Shown piece after piece: positions 1-9,300 of a stretch of 11,194 bases of DNA. The notes under the pieces are model-generated. The model did not search any database. It was given only the letters and a program-made list of their open reading frames with translations, and had not been told where the DNA came from. The translations under genes were made by a program, and so were the position numbers. The stretch is from Usnea hakonensis (taxonomy: Eukaryota; Ascomycota; Lecanoromycetes; Lecanorales; Parmeliaceae), in the NCBI GenBank assembly GCA_013423325.1, contig BLJB01000314.1:1-11194 (forward strand). The letters run 5' to 3'. How positions within the stretch are numbered: the first letter of the stretch is position 1; each line of letters begins with the position of its first letter.

Positions 1-66
1 GCTCTTCGTCAACGCGAGCGTCCGCATTCAGGCCGACCTCAAGATGTGACTGCGTTGGATCACTAA

Positions 67-390
67 ATATCAGTTCACGGTGGCACGACGTCTACTATCG
101 AGTGCCTCCCTCACCGTCTCCGCATATCTAAGGTTCAACGGATAACAAGTCCTCAGCAGCGGATTGAAGAACTCGTCAGAGACGTCGGGCATCTAAATCA
201 AGAGATTTCTTACTATAAGGATACTAGGAAAATTTTTATCAAGCTGTTCGACGCGGTCAAGACATCCAACGAGGCACTACAAGCAGCGGTGTCCGAAGCA
301 GATCGAGAGTTAGCCATTTCCGAACAACGATACGTTAGGTACTGGGTTCCTCACTACGATGATCGAGTTATTGAGGAAAACGTCTTCTAG
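67..390 (+). pseudogene. 3' part of a coiled-coil hypothetical protein; start not found
   Basis: This frame is open for 107 codons and ends at TAG 388-390, but it contains no ATG. An in-frame TAA lies at 64-66. The product is rich in Glu, Gln, Arg and Leu. Its middle (about 151-345) begins QQRIEELVRDVGHLNQEISY and looks like one long amphipathic helix or coiled coil. The tail has a YVRYWVPHYDD stretch and ends in an acidic patch followed by VF. From memory it resembles a family of small uncharacterised ascomycete proteins with the same QRIEEL...YYKD...YW layout, often found near repeats. No function is known to me. A 3' splice site could sit at ATATCAG (66-72) after a CACTAAAT branch-like word, so this may be the last exon of a gene starting outside the window. 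Otherwise it is a decayed copy with a nonsense codon. I cannot decide between these. Confidence 0.5.
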
Positions 391-820
391 TTCTTATTTC
401 AATGATCACCGGATAAACATAGCTCGATCGGGTGCTCATACATAGTCTACACATTGATATCTGCGTTCCGCTAATGGAAAGTCTTCCAACTGGCGCCATC
501 TCATCTCTATTGCAGCAGACCATTTATTGCTTTTCTACTCCCGCAAGGTTCGTCTGCTTGACTCGCCCCTGGCTCATAACGTCGTTCAAGGTCGCGGGAT
601 GGCCGTAGCTACTTCGCTCTATGGCACATTTCCTTTGTTCTCTACGCGATTGCTTGAGGGTAATACATGAACGACGCAGCGAGAGCGAGAAATTCCAGAG
701 CAGCTCAGTGGCCCATGTATGGTTCGTAGACAGCTCTATCTGAGCATCAGCCTTTGTCCAACGTCTCCCACTCCTCCGAGGTGCGGAGTAACTCGGGAAG
801 GAAGCCCGCAACAACGATCA
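391..820. other. Intergenic stretch, no gene seen
   Basis: No recognisable gene, RNA or mobile element is visible on either strand. A 96-codon minus-strand frame (524-814) has the basic, Ser-rich, low-hydrophobicity composition of a chance frame and resembles nothing I know. The base composition is ordinary, and CA and TG are common, so this stretch is not RIP-mutated. Confidence 0.5.
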
Positions 821-1152
821 GAGCGCTAAACACGATCGAGGGGGTCAAAGAATAAGAAGCGTAGACCAGGCTGATTACTCAAGTACAAGAGCGCGCTAGA
901 CACGACGGAGAGGGTAAATTCTAAGAGACGCTAGACACGACGACCGGGGTCAAAGTCTAAAGAACGCTAGACACGACCGAGGGGGGCAAAGAGCGCTAGA
1001 CGCGACTGCTGGGGGGTAAAGTTTAAAGAACGCTAGACACGACTGCTAGGGGGCAAAATTTAGGAACGCCAGACACGACGGCAAAGTCTAAAGGGCCCTA
1101 GACACGACGACAGGGGGGTTAGAATAAGGGGCGCCAGGCAATAACGGCCAGG
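821..1152. repeat. Degenerate minisatellite, about 8-9 units of 29-38 bp
   Basis: A G-rich unit recurs in tandem with variable spacing. Its core is CGCTAGACACGAC, followed by a run of 4-7 G, then CAAAGTCTAAAG or a close variant. Units begin near 821, 891, 927, 962, 991, 1028, 1064 and 1094, with a weak last unit near 1129. A unique insert of about 33 bp separates the first unit from the second. Unit length varies because the G run and the A/T tail expand and contract; the seventh unit has lost the G run entirely. The strands are strongly skewed: the plus strand carries the G runs. No coding frame is shared between units, so this is a DNA-level repeat. Confidence 0.85.
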
Positions 1153-1286
1153 AAAGTGAAGACAGCCCGTCATCTCCGAGGTAGGGTTCAAAATCGACAG
1201 GTGTCAGAAGTAACAATGTACGGAAGATGATTATCATACTTCTGGTCGGAAACCACTCTGGTCTTCCGTCTTCCGGTGCGAGCTAT

Positions 1287-2385
1287 CTATACAGTATCCA
1301 TCCGAACGTTCACTTCGACAGTCCTCTGAATAGAACCTCGGTTCGGTAGATAAGCATAGGGCATGTTTGTGCCATGTCGTTTCACAGCATAAGCTCTGGG
1401 TAGTGTATCAAGTTCAATGCGCTCTCCATTAGACCGAGACCGTCGATATCCTTTCCCGCGCCTAGTTAGTTCGAAGCTGGCTACCAGCGGCTGAAGTGTG
1501 GGTATACAGGCAGCGACGATAATAATATTGATCTCGTTTCTATATGCCGTCAGTGATTTCAAGTAAACAAGCCACAACCGTAAGATAAATCTAACTTACA
1601 CGGTCCATACCAGCAAGTCAACAGTTGCCCCTATCACTATTAGCTTGTCCACGCCAGAATGGATCTCACGTACTCACAGGTAAGATCGCTGCGGAAGCTT
1701 TCGCTCCCAAGCTTGGTCGTTTTGATGGCAGCACAAGCAGCGGCGCTGCGGCCGATTTAGCGAGATTTCGGAAAAGTTTCTGTAGACTTACAATATTCCC
1801 AAGCCCAAAATGGCGCTCAATCCCATCTTCCTTTTCCTACTCACTTGGAGATCCTTGATGATTGCAATAGGCAAAAGGGCCAGGAGCAGATCCACCAAGG
1901 CAAAGTAACCTGTACTTGTTAGCAGCATTCATTCTAGGCGTCGGGATCAATTTACTAGAAGCACTCAGTGCGAAAATCGTCAAAATACTAGGAGAGAAAC
2001 ATTTCGCACGCAATGCTGCTGAGGGCGTCCATAAAGCTCTCATGGGTACGCATTGGGTGACTGTAAGTAAGATATCGACCGTGGCGCACAGGAACACGCT
2101 ATAGATAATGAACTGAAGCAATCGTCGTTTCCAAAGGCCGGCGACTCCGAGGATTCGTAAGATGAGGAACGCCACGGACACCTTCCCGGTGGCAATCGCC
2201 ATGGCGCAAAAAGGCTGTGAGATCCAGTTGATCTTGATGAGGAGAGCCTGGCGAGCTGCAGACAGATAATACACATGTCTGCAACCTCCTTTGCTCGCGT
2301 AGATCGTCCAGATAACGGTACACGTGAGAAGGAGAAACTGATCTATCAGTCTGGGCCAACTACTTACCATCAGAGGTACCACTCA
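1287..2385 (-). pseudogene. Fungal rhodopsin-like integral membrane protein, 5'-truncated
   Basis: Five exons can be joined in one frame on the minus strand: about 2385-1956, 1909-1792, 1745-1678, 1630-1600 and 1539-1287 (stop TAG 1289-1287). The introns are 46, 46, 47 and 60 nt. They start GTAAAT, GTAAGT, GTGAGT and GTAAGT, end in AG, and carry branch words such as GCTAAC. The joined product has about six hydrophobic segments and family-typical stretches: NWISQPFCAMAIATGK, VAFLILRI, FALVDLLLALLPI, RKMGLSAILGLGIF and VAACIPTLQPL. The family (rhodopsin-like domain, seven-helix fungal proteins) is mostly of unknown biochemical role; some members sit in secondary-metabolite clusters. The first helix, the start codon and the promoter are missing, because the gene ends at the retrotransposon junction at 2385/2386. 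A possible donor at 2367 (ATG|GTAAGT) suggests one more exon was lost. No internal stop or frameshift was seen, so the break looks recent. Confidence 0.82.
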
Positions 2386-2422
2386 ACTCAATGATTCACA
2401 TCATTACCATTGTGCCCTTGCA
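2386..2422 (+). repeat. Remnant (3' end) of the 5' LTR
   Basis: These 37 bp match 10190-10226 at every position and end in TTGCA directly before the primer binding site region, as the 3' end of a 5' LTR should. Similarity stops abruptly at 2386. The sequence to the left is the membrane-protein gene, not LTR. The five bases before the junction (ACTCA) repeat the first five bases of the remnant, which suggests a microhomology join. Confidence 0.8.
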
Positions 2423-2425
2423 GAA

Positions 2426-2439
2426 TGGTAGCAACACCC
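2426..2439 (+). other. Primer binding site, probably initiator tRNA-Met
   Basis: TGGTAGCAACACCC begins three bases after the LTR end. TGG pairs with the CCA tail of a tRNA, and the next bases imply a primer tRNA whose own 5' strand starts AGCAACA. A first base of A (A1:U72 pair) is a hallmark of eukaryotic initiator tRNA-Met. The primer of Ty1 is also initiator tRNA-Met, and its site begins TGGTAGC. I could not compare with this organism's own tRNAs. Confidence 0.6.
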
Positions 2440-2614
2440 ATTTTGCACTGATAACCACCATTTGATTGGCTGTCGGCACACCAGATCCATTAGATCACCA
2501 GACGCAATCGTGTCACCAGTTGCGTCATCACTTTTGTCACTGCTTCCGCTGTTGCCTTTTGCTACACTTCATTACCTCAACTACTTCATTGCTTCCACCT
2601 CTTGTGTCTTTATT

Positions 2615-2735
2615 GTAGCCTTCTGTAGGCCGCCCACTGCCTTCTTGGACTCTTTTGCAGTGCTGCACCTGTTGACTGCCTCCACAAGTCGTCTGCGGTA
2701 GCCTTCTACAGGCCTCCTGCTACCTTTTTGGACTT
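2615..2735 (+). repeat. Imperfect direct duplication in the leader
   Basis: A segment starting GTAGCCTTCT at 2615 recurs at 2698, about 83 bp later. The two agree at roughly three quarters of the positions over ~37 bp, including a shared TTGGACT block. A third, shorter and weaker match starts at 2752 (GTAGCCTTCC). The copies lie in different reading frames relative to Gag-Pol, so the similarity is at the DNA level. Confidence 0.5.
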
Positions 2736-3198
2736 GCTACAATTGATTACAGTAGCCTTCCACAGGCTACCTACACTACCCTTCGGCTACCGCAAATCCG
2801 GCAAACTGGCATACCAATTACAAGTCGAAAGCAGCACTGTCACCCTAGATGCCGCTACTCTGACTGCTGCCTACGACATTGCTGAATTTGCGGAGACCAG
2901 TCATCCTCATTTGCAATTGATTGAACACTCCACTGCATTCTGTGTTCATCATATTGTAAAGCACCTTCCTAAGCCAGTCTCGTCACTGCCGCAACGAGCA
3001 CCGTCCGACCGAGACCGCCGTGCACGGGCACGCTCCCAGTCATTGGATCTGTCCTGGCCACCATCCTGGGCCATTGACAAGTCTACCTTTCGAGACGCTC
3101 TGAGACGCTTTGATACGGCAACAAGAGACCTCAGAGAGCTACTATTGCAGCCTCCATCACCTATCACAACCAGAGCCAACTCTAGCACTCCGGATCCA

Positions 3199-3315
3199 AC
3201 TACCGCACCTGGCAGTCCGGATCCTCTTGCTGCCTCTGCTACCGCACCTGGCAGTCCGGATCCTCTTGCTGCCTCTGCTACCGCACCTGGCAGTCCGGAT
3301 CTTCTTGCTGCCTCT
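3199..3315 (+). repeat. Three tandem 39-bp units, in frame
   Basis: The units at 3199-3237, 3238-3276 and 3277-3315 are nearly identical, differing at about two positions. Each encodes 13 residues centred on TAPGSPDPLAAS. The unit is a multiple of three and keeps the Gag-Pol frame. It lies upstream of the first ATG, which supports translation of this region. The near identity of the copies points to recent slippage or unequal exchange. Confidence 0.92.
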
Positions 3316-3378
3316 AGCATTGCCCTGCCGGATTCCCCTGCTATCACTGCCCTGTCAAAGCCTTCAAAGCCTTCCGAT

Positions 3379-6300
3379 ATGGCTGATGCAGGTCGAGGCC
3401 AAGCCCCAGCTCAGAATGGCCAGAATGCAGCACCTCCAGCGGTAGATCCCGAGATCCTGCGAGCCATGCGTCAGATGATACGAGACGACATGAGAGTCCT
3501 AAGAGATGACCTCCGCAATACTATACAGCAGCAGCCTGCGGCACAGGCAGTGCCACAACCTACGCAGACTGTTTTGCCGCAGCCTGCACAGCCTGAACCT
3601 CGTAGTAAACTGCGGGTTGAAGACCTCGGATACTTCGATCCAGACTACGAAAGTGAGCACAACGAGGCCATCGTCAGCGTTGGACGACATGTCTACTACC
3701 GGGACATGTTTATCTGGATTGACCACATCAAGGATCTTGTCAAGACGCATTCTGATGCTGATGTGAGACCAATGATTACCCAAGCTCTGCGTGGTGGTGC
3801 CTTGGTTTGGTATTCCACTGAGCTCAGTGAGCTTGAAAAGGATTTGCTCCGTGATGCCTCGATGGACCGTTGGTATGCCACGATCACTAATAGGTTCAAA
3901 GAAAAGGGTCCTGACGCACAAGATGCGTTGGACCGTTGTGGCTATTCGCTGCAGGATGCTAAGAATGGACGCACCCCACGAGCCTACGTGCAAGACATCA
4001 TCCGGCATGCGAAGGCTACAGGGTTGCCCCTATACAATCAGTTGTTGCTTGCCTACACCAAGATGCACTTCAAATTCCGAGTCCACCTGGTAGAGCCCAC
4101 CGCAACTACCACCCTTGCCAGCTTTCTTGACCAGCTAGACACCAAGCAAAATGCCTTTTGCGACATCGCACGAGACGAGTTAGGCGGTGGTAGAAGCCTT
4201 CATCAGACCTCACAGGTCAATAGAGGCAACAACAGAGGTAAGCAACCGCAATATCAGTCCAACAGGCCACAGGAGACACGTCAGGTTCCATCGCGACCTT
4301 TGGTGCCAGCCTACCAGCCTACGTCCTACCAGTACCGATATCCTCCATATCGATATGGACAGACATACCAGCAAGACAGCTACAATCGTCCTTATCAGAA
4401 CTACGGTAACACTCCACAGGCTTCGCAGCAGGCTCCAAACGCAAATCGGCCACCTCAAGCTGGCCAAGGATACGGCAGTCAAGCCTATCCCAGCAAAGCA
4501 CCGCAACAGGGCGGATACATAAAGCAAGAGCCAGCAGGAAACTTCAATGATGCTGCTGCAAGAGGCTACAACAGGCCTCAGAGGCCTCGTGAAGCCTTTC
4601 GCAACCGCCCTCGTGCTGCTGCATACCAGGGAGAGGAAGCACAGGACACCGAAGGGCCGGATCTAGACGCTGACTATGAGGAGGCCCATGGTGACGATCC
4701 GGAAGCTGAAGAAGGCTTCCATGGTAATGAGGATCTGTCATACTACTACCCACGGGAAGACGAATTTCAGTCTGACGCACACTTTGCTAGCCCGTCACAG
4801 CCTTTGTCATTTACCTGTCGCTCCTGTCAAGCACCATTTGCGTCTAAAAATCTGTTACATAAACATCTGAGAAGTCGGGATTGCCAACAATCAAAGCCGA
4901 CTTCTGCTTCCAAGAAAATGACTTCTGAGGCTACCATTGCAAATCAGAAATCGACTTCTGAAGCCTTTGTCAATCATGCTTGCGGTACTACTGAGATCAT
5001 CAAGTCAAAAGCCGAGAAGTCTGTACCGCAATCTACTCCTAGACATTTGCTACGATTGTACCACTACTTGCGTGCTGTGGTAAAATTGAGCCCTGCTGCC
5101 ATAGCAGAAATGGTCTGTTGGGACACTGGATGCTCTGTTACCCTCATAGATCGTGGCTTTCTGAAATCACAGCTACCAAAGCACACTATTCTCAGAAAGG
5201 ATTCACCACTTGTGGTACGCGGAATCGGATCCAGCCACCACTCCACTACGGAATACGTCAATCTGGACATCTATGTGCCAGGAAGGCATGATGGTCGGGC
5301 TGTTGACGCCTTGATCCAGCGTCCCGCCTTCGTGGTTGACAATCTCAGAGCAAAGATGCTTATCGGAATGGATGTCCTAGCCTCAGAAGACATTGACTTG
5401 ACTATCTCTACACGCACTGGCCATATTGGTAGCTGTCGCACTACATTTGACCTTACGGTAACACCAACGAGGCCTTTCATCAAGCAAGATGTCGTGCTTG
5501 GAAAGCCTGTTACCATTCCTGCTAAGTCTCACTTCGCGATCCCAATAGAGCAACATGATCTTAATCTACCTGCTGGAGACTACATGTTTGAACCAGCAGA
5601 TGGATGTCCAGTTGCACTATTTGCCGCACTGGTTGACTCGTCTTTCCATGCGGTACTTGCTAGGAATGACTCCAATGACCCTATCAGCCTCCCCAGAAGG
5701 CTTCGAATCGGATCCGTCATGGATATTGAAGCTGACGGATGCTACCATATCTCGTCACAAGAAGCTGACCTAGCTATCAAGCTTCCCAAGCAAGCCCATA
5801 TGGCCTCATGGAGCGAGAAAGCTTTTGCTCAGCTAGCAGGCACATTGCGGAAGCCTTCGGAGTCTACCGCAACTGAATCTGAGAAGCCTTCAAGTGACCC
5901 TGCTAGGGAGCTGCGGCAGGCTTCCATAAATCGCCTTCGGAAGCCTTCTGCAGGCACCCCTCATGAGACTACCCTACCAAATGGGGTGACAGTCTATGGT
6001 ACCGACGAGGATGTTGCAAAGCTTACCGCAATTGTCGACGAATTCGCGGAGCTGTGGCACGACAAGGGAGGTGCTGTCGATCTGCCGCAAGAGGACTGGA
6101 TGAGGATCCCATTGCGTCCAGGCTGGGAATCCAAGATTACAGGAAAGCCAAAGGTCTACCACTTGGGTATCAAGGATCGCGCCATTGTCGACAGAGTCTT
6201 CGACAAACTCCAAGCCCAGGGACGCCTTGAGTACACTAAGCACGCCACACCCTTTTGTTGGCCTGTCTTTGTGGTCCACAAAATGGTAGACGGCAAAGAC

Positions 6301-9300
6301 GAAGGACGGCCCGTAGTAGACATCCGAATGCTGAACCAGGTATCGATTCGGGATGCTTACCCCTTGCCTCCGCAAGACGATGTCATTGCCCTGATATCTG
6401 GTTGTCGCTTTGTGACCTGCGTCGATGGTGCCGCTTTCTTCTACCAATGGAGGGTACACCCGTCAGACCGGTATAAGCAGACGGTGGTCACTCATAGGGG
6501 TCAAGAGACCTTCAACGTGCCGCTTATGGGCTACTGCAATTCACCTGCCTATGTCCAGCGGCAGACTGATCGTCTGCTTCGTGACTTCAAGGACTTCGCA
6601 AAAGGATATGTAGACGATATTATCATATTCTCGAAGACACTAGAAGAACACCTGATGCATCTGCGTCAGGTCTTTACGCTTTTCTTGCGTGTTGGCGTCG
6701 CACTCAAGCCTGTCAAGTCCTTCCTTGGTTACCCTAACGTACAGCTGCTAGGGCAACGAGTTGACTCCTTTGGTCTCTCAACTCCTGAGCAGCGCCTTGC
6801 CGCTATCAGCAAGCTTCAATTTCCGCAGACTCTTCGAGCATTAGAAACGTACCTAGGGATGACCGGCTATTTGCGTAACTACATTGCGTGGTACGCACAA
6901 ATCGCTAAACCACTCCAGGATCGAAAGACAGAGCTACTAAAACCGTCCCCAAAGGGTGGCCGTGAGCGAAAGACCTTTTCTGCTACCACTCGCCTGGTGG
7001 AGCCTACGCCAGCGGAGCTGGAGTCTTTCGCTACCTTACAGGGCCTGCTCAGTAAGCCTTCTTATCTGACTCATTTCTCACCTGACAAGGTCCTTTATAT
7101 CGATATGGATGCATCAAAGGAATTCGGGTTTGGCGTCATCGTTTACCATGATGACGAAATGCCTTGCGGTAAAGGCGGGAGAGGCCTGAGAGAAGAGGAA
7201 ATCCCACCAAAGCCAGCAAGGTCTGCATCTACCGCAGCTGCATCATCAGTGACCATGGCATATACCACCAAGGGACGGAAGAAAATACGTCCTATTATGT
7301 TTTTGAGTCGTCTACTCACCACTGCAGAGGCAAACTACTGGCCTACGGAACTAGAAGTCGCTGCTTTGGTGTGGACTATTCGCAAAATCCGCCACCTGGT
7401 CGAATCAAGCAGATGTAAGGTCATTGTCTTTACTGACCATTCCGCAACTACCGATATAGTCAAGCAATCCTCACTTAACACTGTTTCCACGTTGCGGTTA
7501 AACTTGAGACTTGTCAGGGCATCCCAGTACCTTCAGACATTTGATCTCGACGTGCGTCACAAGCCAGGAAGGGCCAATGTGGTACCTGACGCACTCTCGA
7601 GACTTGCCAGTAACAATCATGAGAACACTCCACCGCAACATTCAGAGCTTGATGTGCTGTACGCATATACCACTACCTTGGTCAATATGACCGATGAATT
7701 CAAGCAAAGGGTTGCTAAAGGATACGATGCTGACCCTGCATGGAAAAAGGTGCTTGCTGTATTGCGTTCCGAGGACGAAAGAAAGAAGACAGGTTCCGAG
7801 GACAGAAGCACAAAACTCCCTTTTGTGTGGGGGGAGACTGCGATCGCAAGTGATGCTCCTGATAGCAATGCGGCAACACGAGCTACCACGGTCGCAACTC
7901 CGGAAGCTCCCGTTGCGGCACCTCCCACGGTCGCACCTCCGGAAGCTCCCATTGCGGCACCTCCCACGGTCGCACCTCCGGAAGCTCCCATTGCGGTAAC
8001 ACATCCCGGTCCGGTCGCATCGGAGACTACAGTGAGGTCGCCGAAGGCTTCAAAACCTCACATTGGACCCACAGAGTCTCCCGCCATTGCCGTCAGGATA
8101 CCAAAGCCTGACTTGCCGAAGCCTTCTGCAACCACTGCAGTACCAAGGAAGCCTTCTGCAACCGCTGCATTCCCAGTTGAGGTACCTGATAAGTCACCTG
8201 ATCGTCTGATCTACCACGTCGATAAAGCTACCGGAGCTAGACGACTGTGCATACCGCAAGCAGTAGTCAAGGATGTGCTAGATATTGCTCACACCGCAGA
8301 GGGTCACCTGGGATTTGCGCGCTGCTATGAGAGGGTAGCACGGTCTTGGTGCATTCGAGGACTGTCTAGGTACCTGAGAGACTATCTAAAGCATTGCCCA
8401 GCTTGCCTAGTTTACCAAACACGTCGTCACGCTCCGTACGGTAACATGCAACCAATCTACAGTCCCCCGATACCGTTCCATACTCTCACAATAGACTTCA
8501 TTCTGGCCTTACCAATCTCAGTTGAAGGGTTTGACGCAGCTATGTCAGTCACATGTAAGTATAGCAAAAGAAACACATTGGTACCCGGGAAGACAACATG
8601 GACAGCAATCGAGTGGGCTACCGCACTGCTCGAACGATTGGAATTAGGTGACTGGGGACTCCCTAAGGTAATCCTCTCAGATCGGGATCCAAAGTTCCTG
8701 TCAGAGCTATGGACTGCATTGTTTGAGAAGCTCCATGTCAAGCTTCTGTACAGTACCGCATATCATCCCCAAACGGATGGGCAGAGCGAGAGAACCAATC
8801 AAACCGTGGAAATCATGTTGCGGTACTTCATAGCCACTTTGGACCGTCCTGAGCAGTGGCCGAGGGTCCTGTCACGCATTCAGTCTATTGTCAATTCTAG
8901 CATGTCTGCCACCACCGGTCTATCAGCCAATGAGACTAATTATGGCTTCAAACCGAATCAACCTCTGGATCTTGTTTCTGCTACCGCACCTGAATTGAAC
9001 CTTCCTGTGACGCGGGTTAGTGCTGCTGACGCATTGGCCTTTGCGAGCATGAGCTCCAAGTACCACTATGACAAGCGTCATAAGCCACTCATTCTCAAGG
9101 ATGGACAGTCCGTATTTCTGAGACTCCACAAGGGGTACAATGTACCCAGCAATGCCACTATCACTAGGAAGCTAGGACAGCAATACGCAGGACCCTTCAA
9201 GGTGCTAAGTCGGATCGGCAATCTCGCCTACAAGCTTGACTTACCAGCACATTGGCGCGTGCATCCAGTCATCAGCATTGCCATGCTAGAGCCTGCACCC

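Larger units (their letters stand above)
2423..3378 (+). promoter_or_regulatory. ATG-depleted leader with an open in-frame extension
   Basis: Between the LTR and the first in-frame ATG (3379) there are only two ATGs, at 2425 and 2849. Each opens a very short frame (8 and 4 codons). From 2629, after TAG 2626-2628, the Gag-Pol frame is open with no stop for 250 codons and contains no Met. Its translated part is Ser/Pro/Ala/Thr-rich and includes three 13-residue repeats. Two readings fit: a long scanned leader with initiation at 3379, or an N-terminal extension started at a near-cognate codon (for example TTG at 2728) or supplied by splicing. The length of open frame argues that the extension has been translated at some time. 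No known domain was recognised in it. Confidence 0.6.

Noticed and set aside
2..48. 3' end of a gene ending at TGA 46-48 (frame reading LFVNASVRIQADLKM)
   Set aside because: Fifteen codons at the window edge are too few to support a call, although the frame is plausible.
524..814. Minus-strand frame of 96 codons
   Set aside because: No recognisable domain, no splice context, and composition of a chance frame.
821..1152. CRISPR array
   Set aside because: Units are degenerate tandem repeats with no unique spacers, and the context is eukaryotic.
1625..1858. Plus-strand frame of 77 codons
   Set aside because: It lies opposite spliced exons of the rhodopsin-like gene and shows no family resemblance.
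2728..3378. TTG at 2728 as the start of Gag-Pol
   Set aside because: TTG is not a normal eukaryotic start. The first in-frame ATG is at 3379, so that start was used and the upstream open frame is listed separately.
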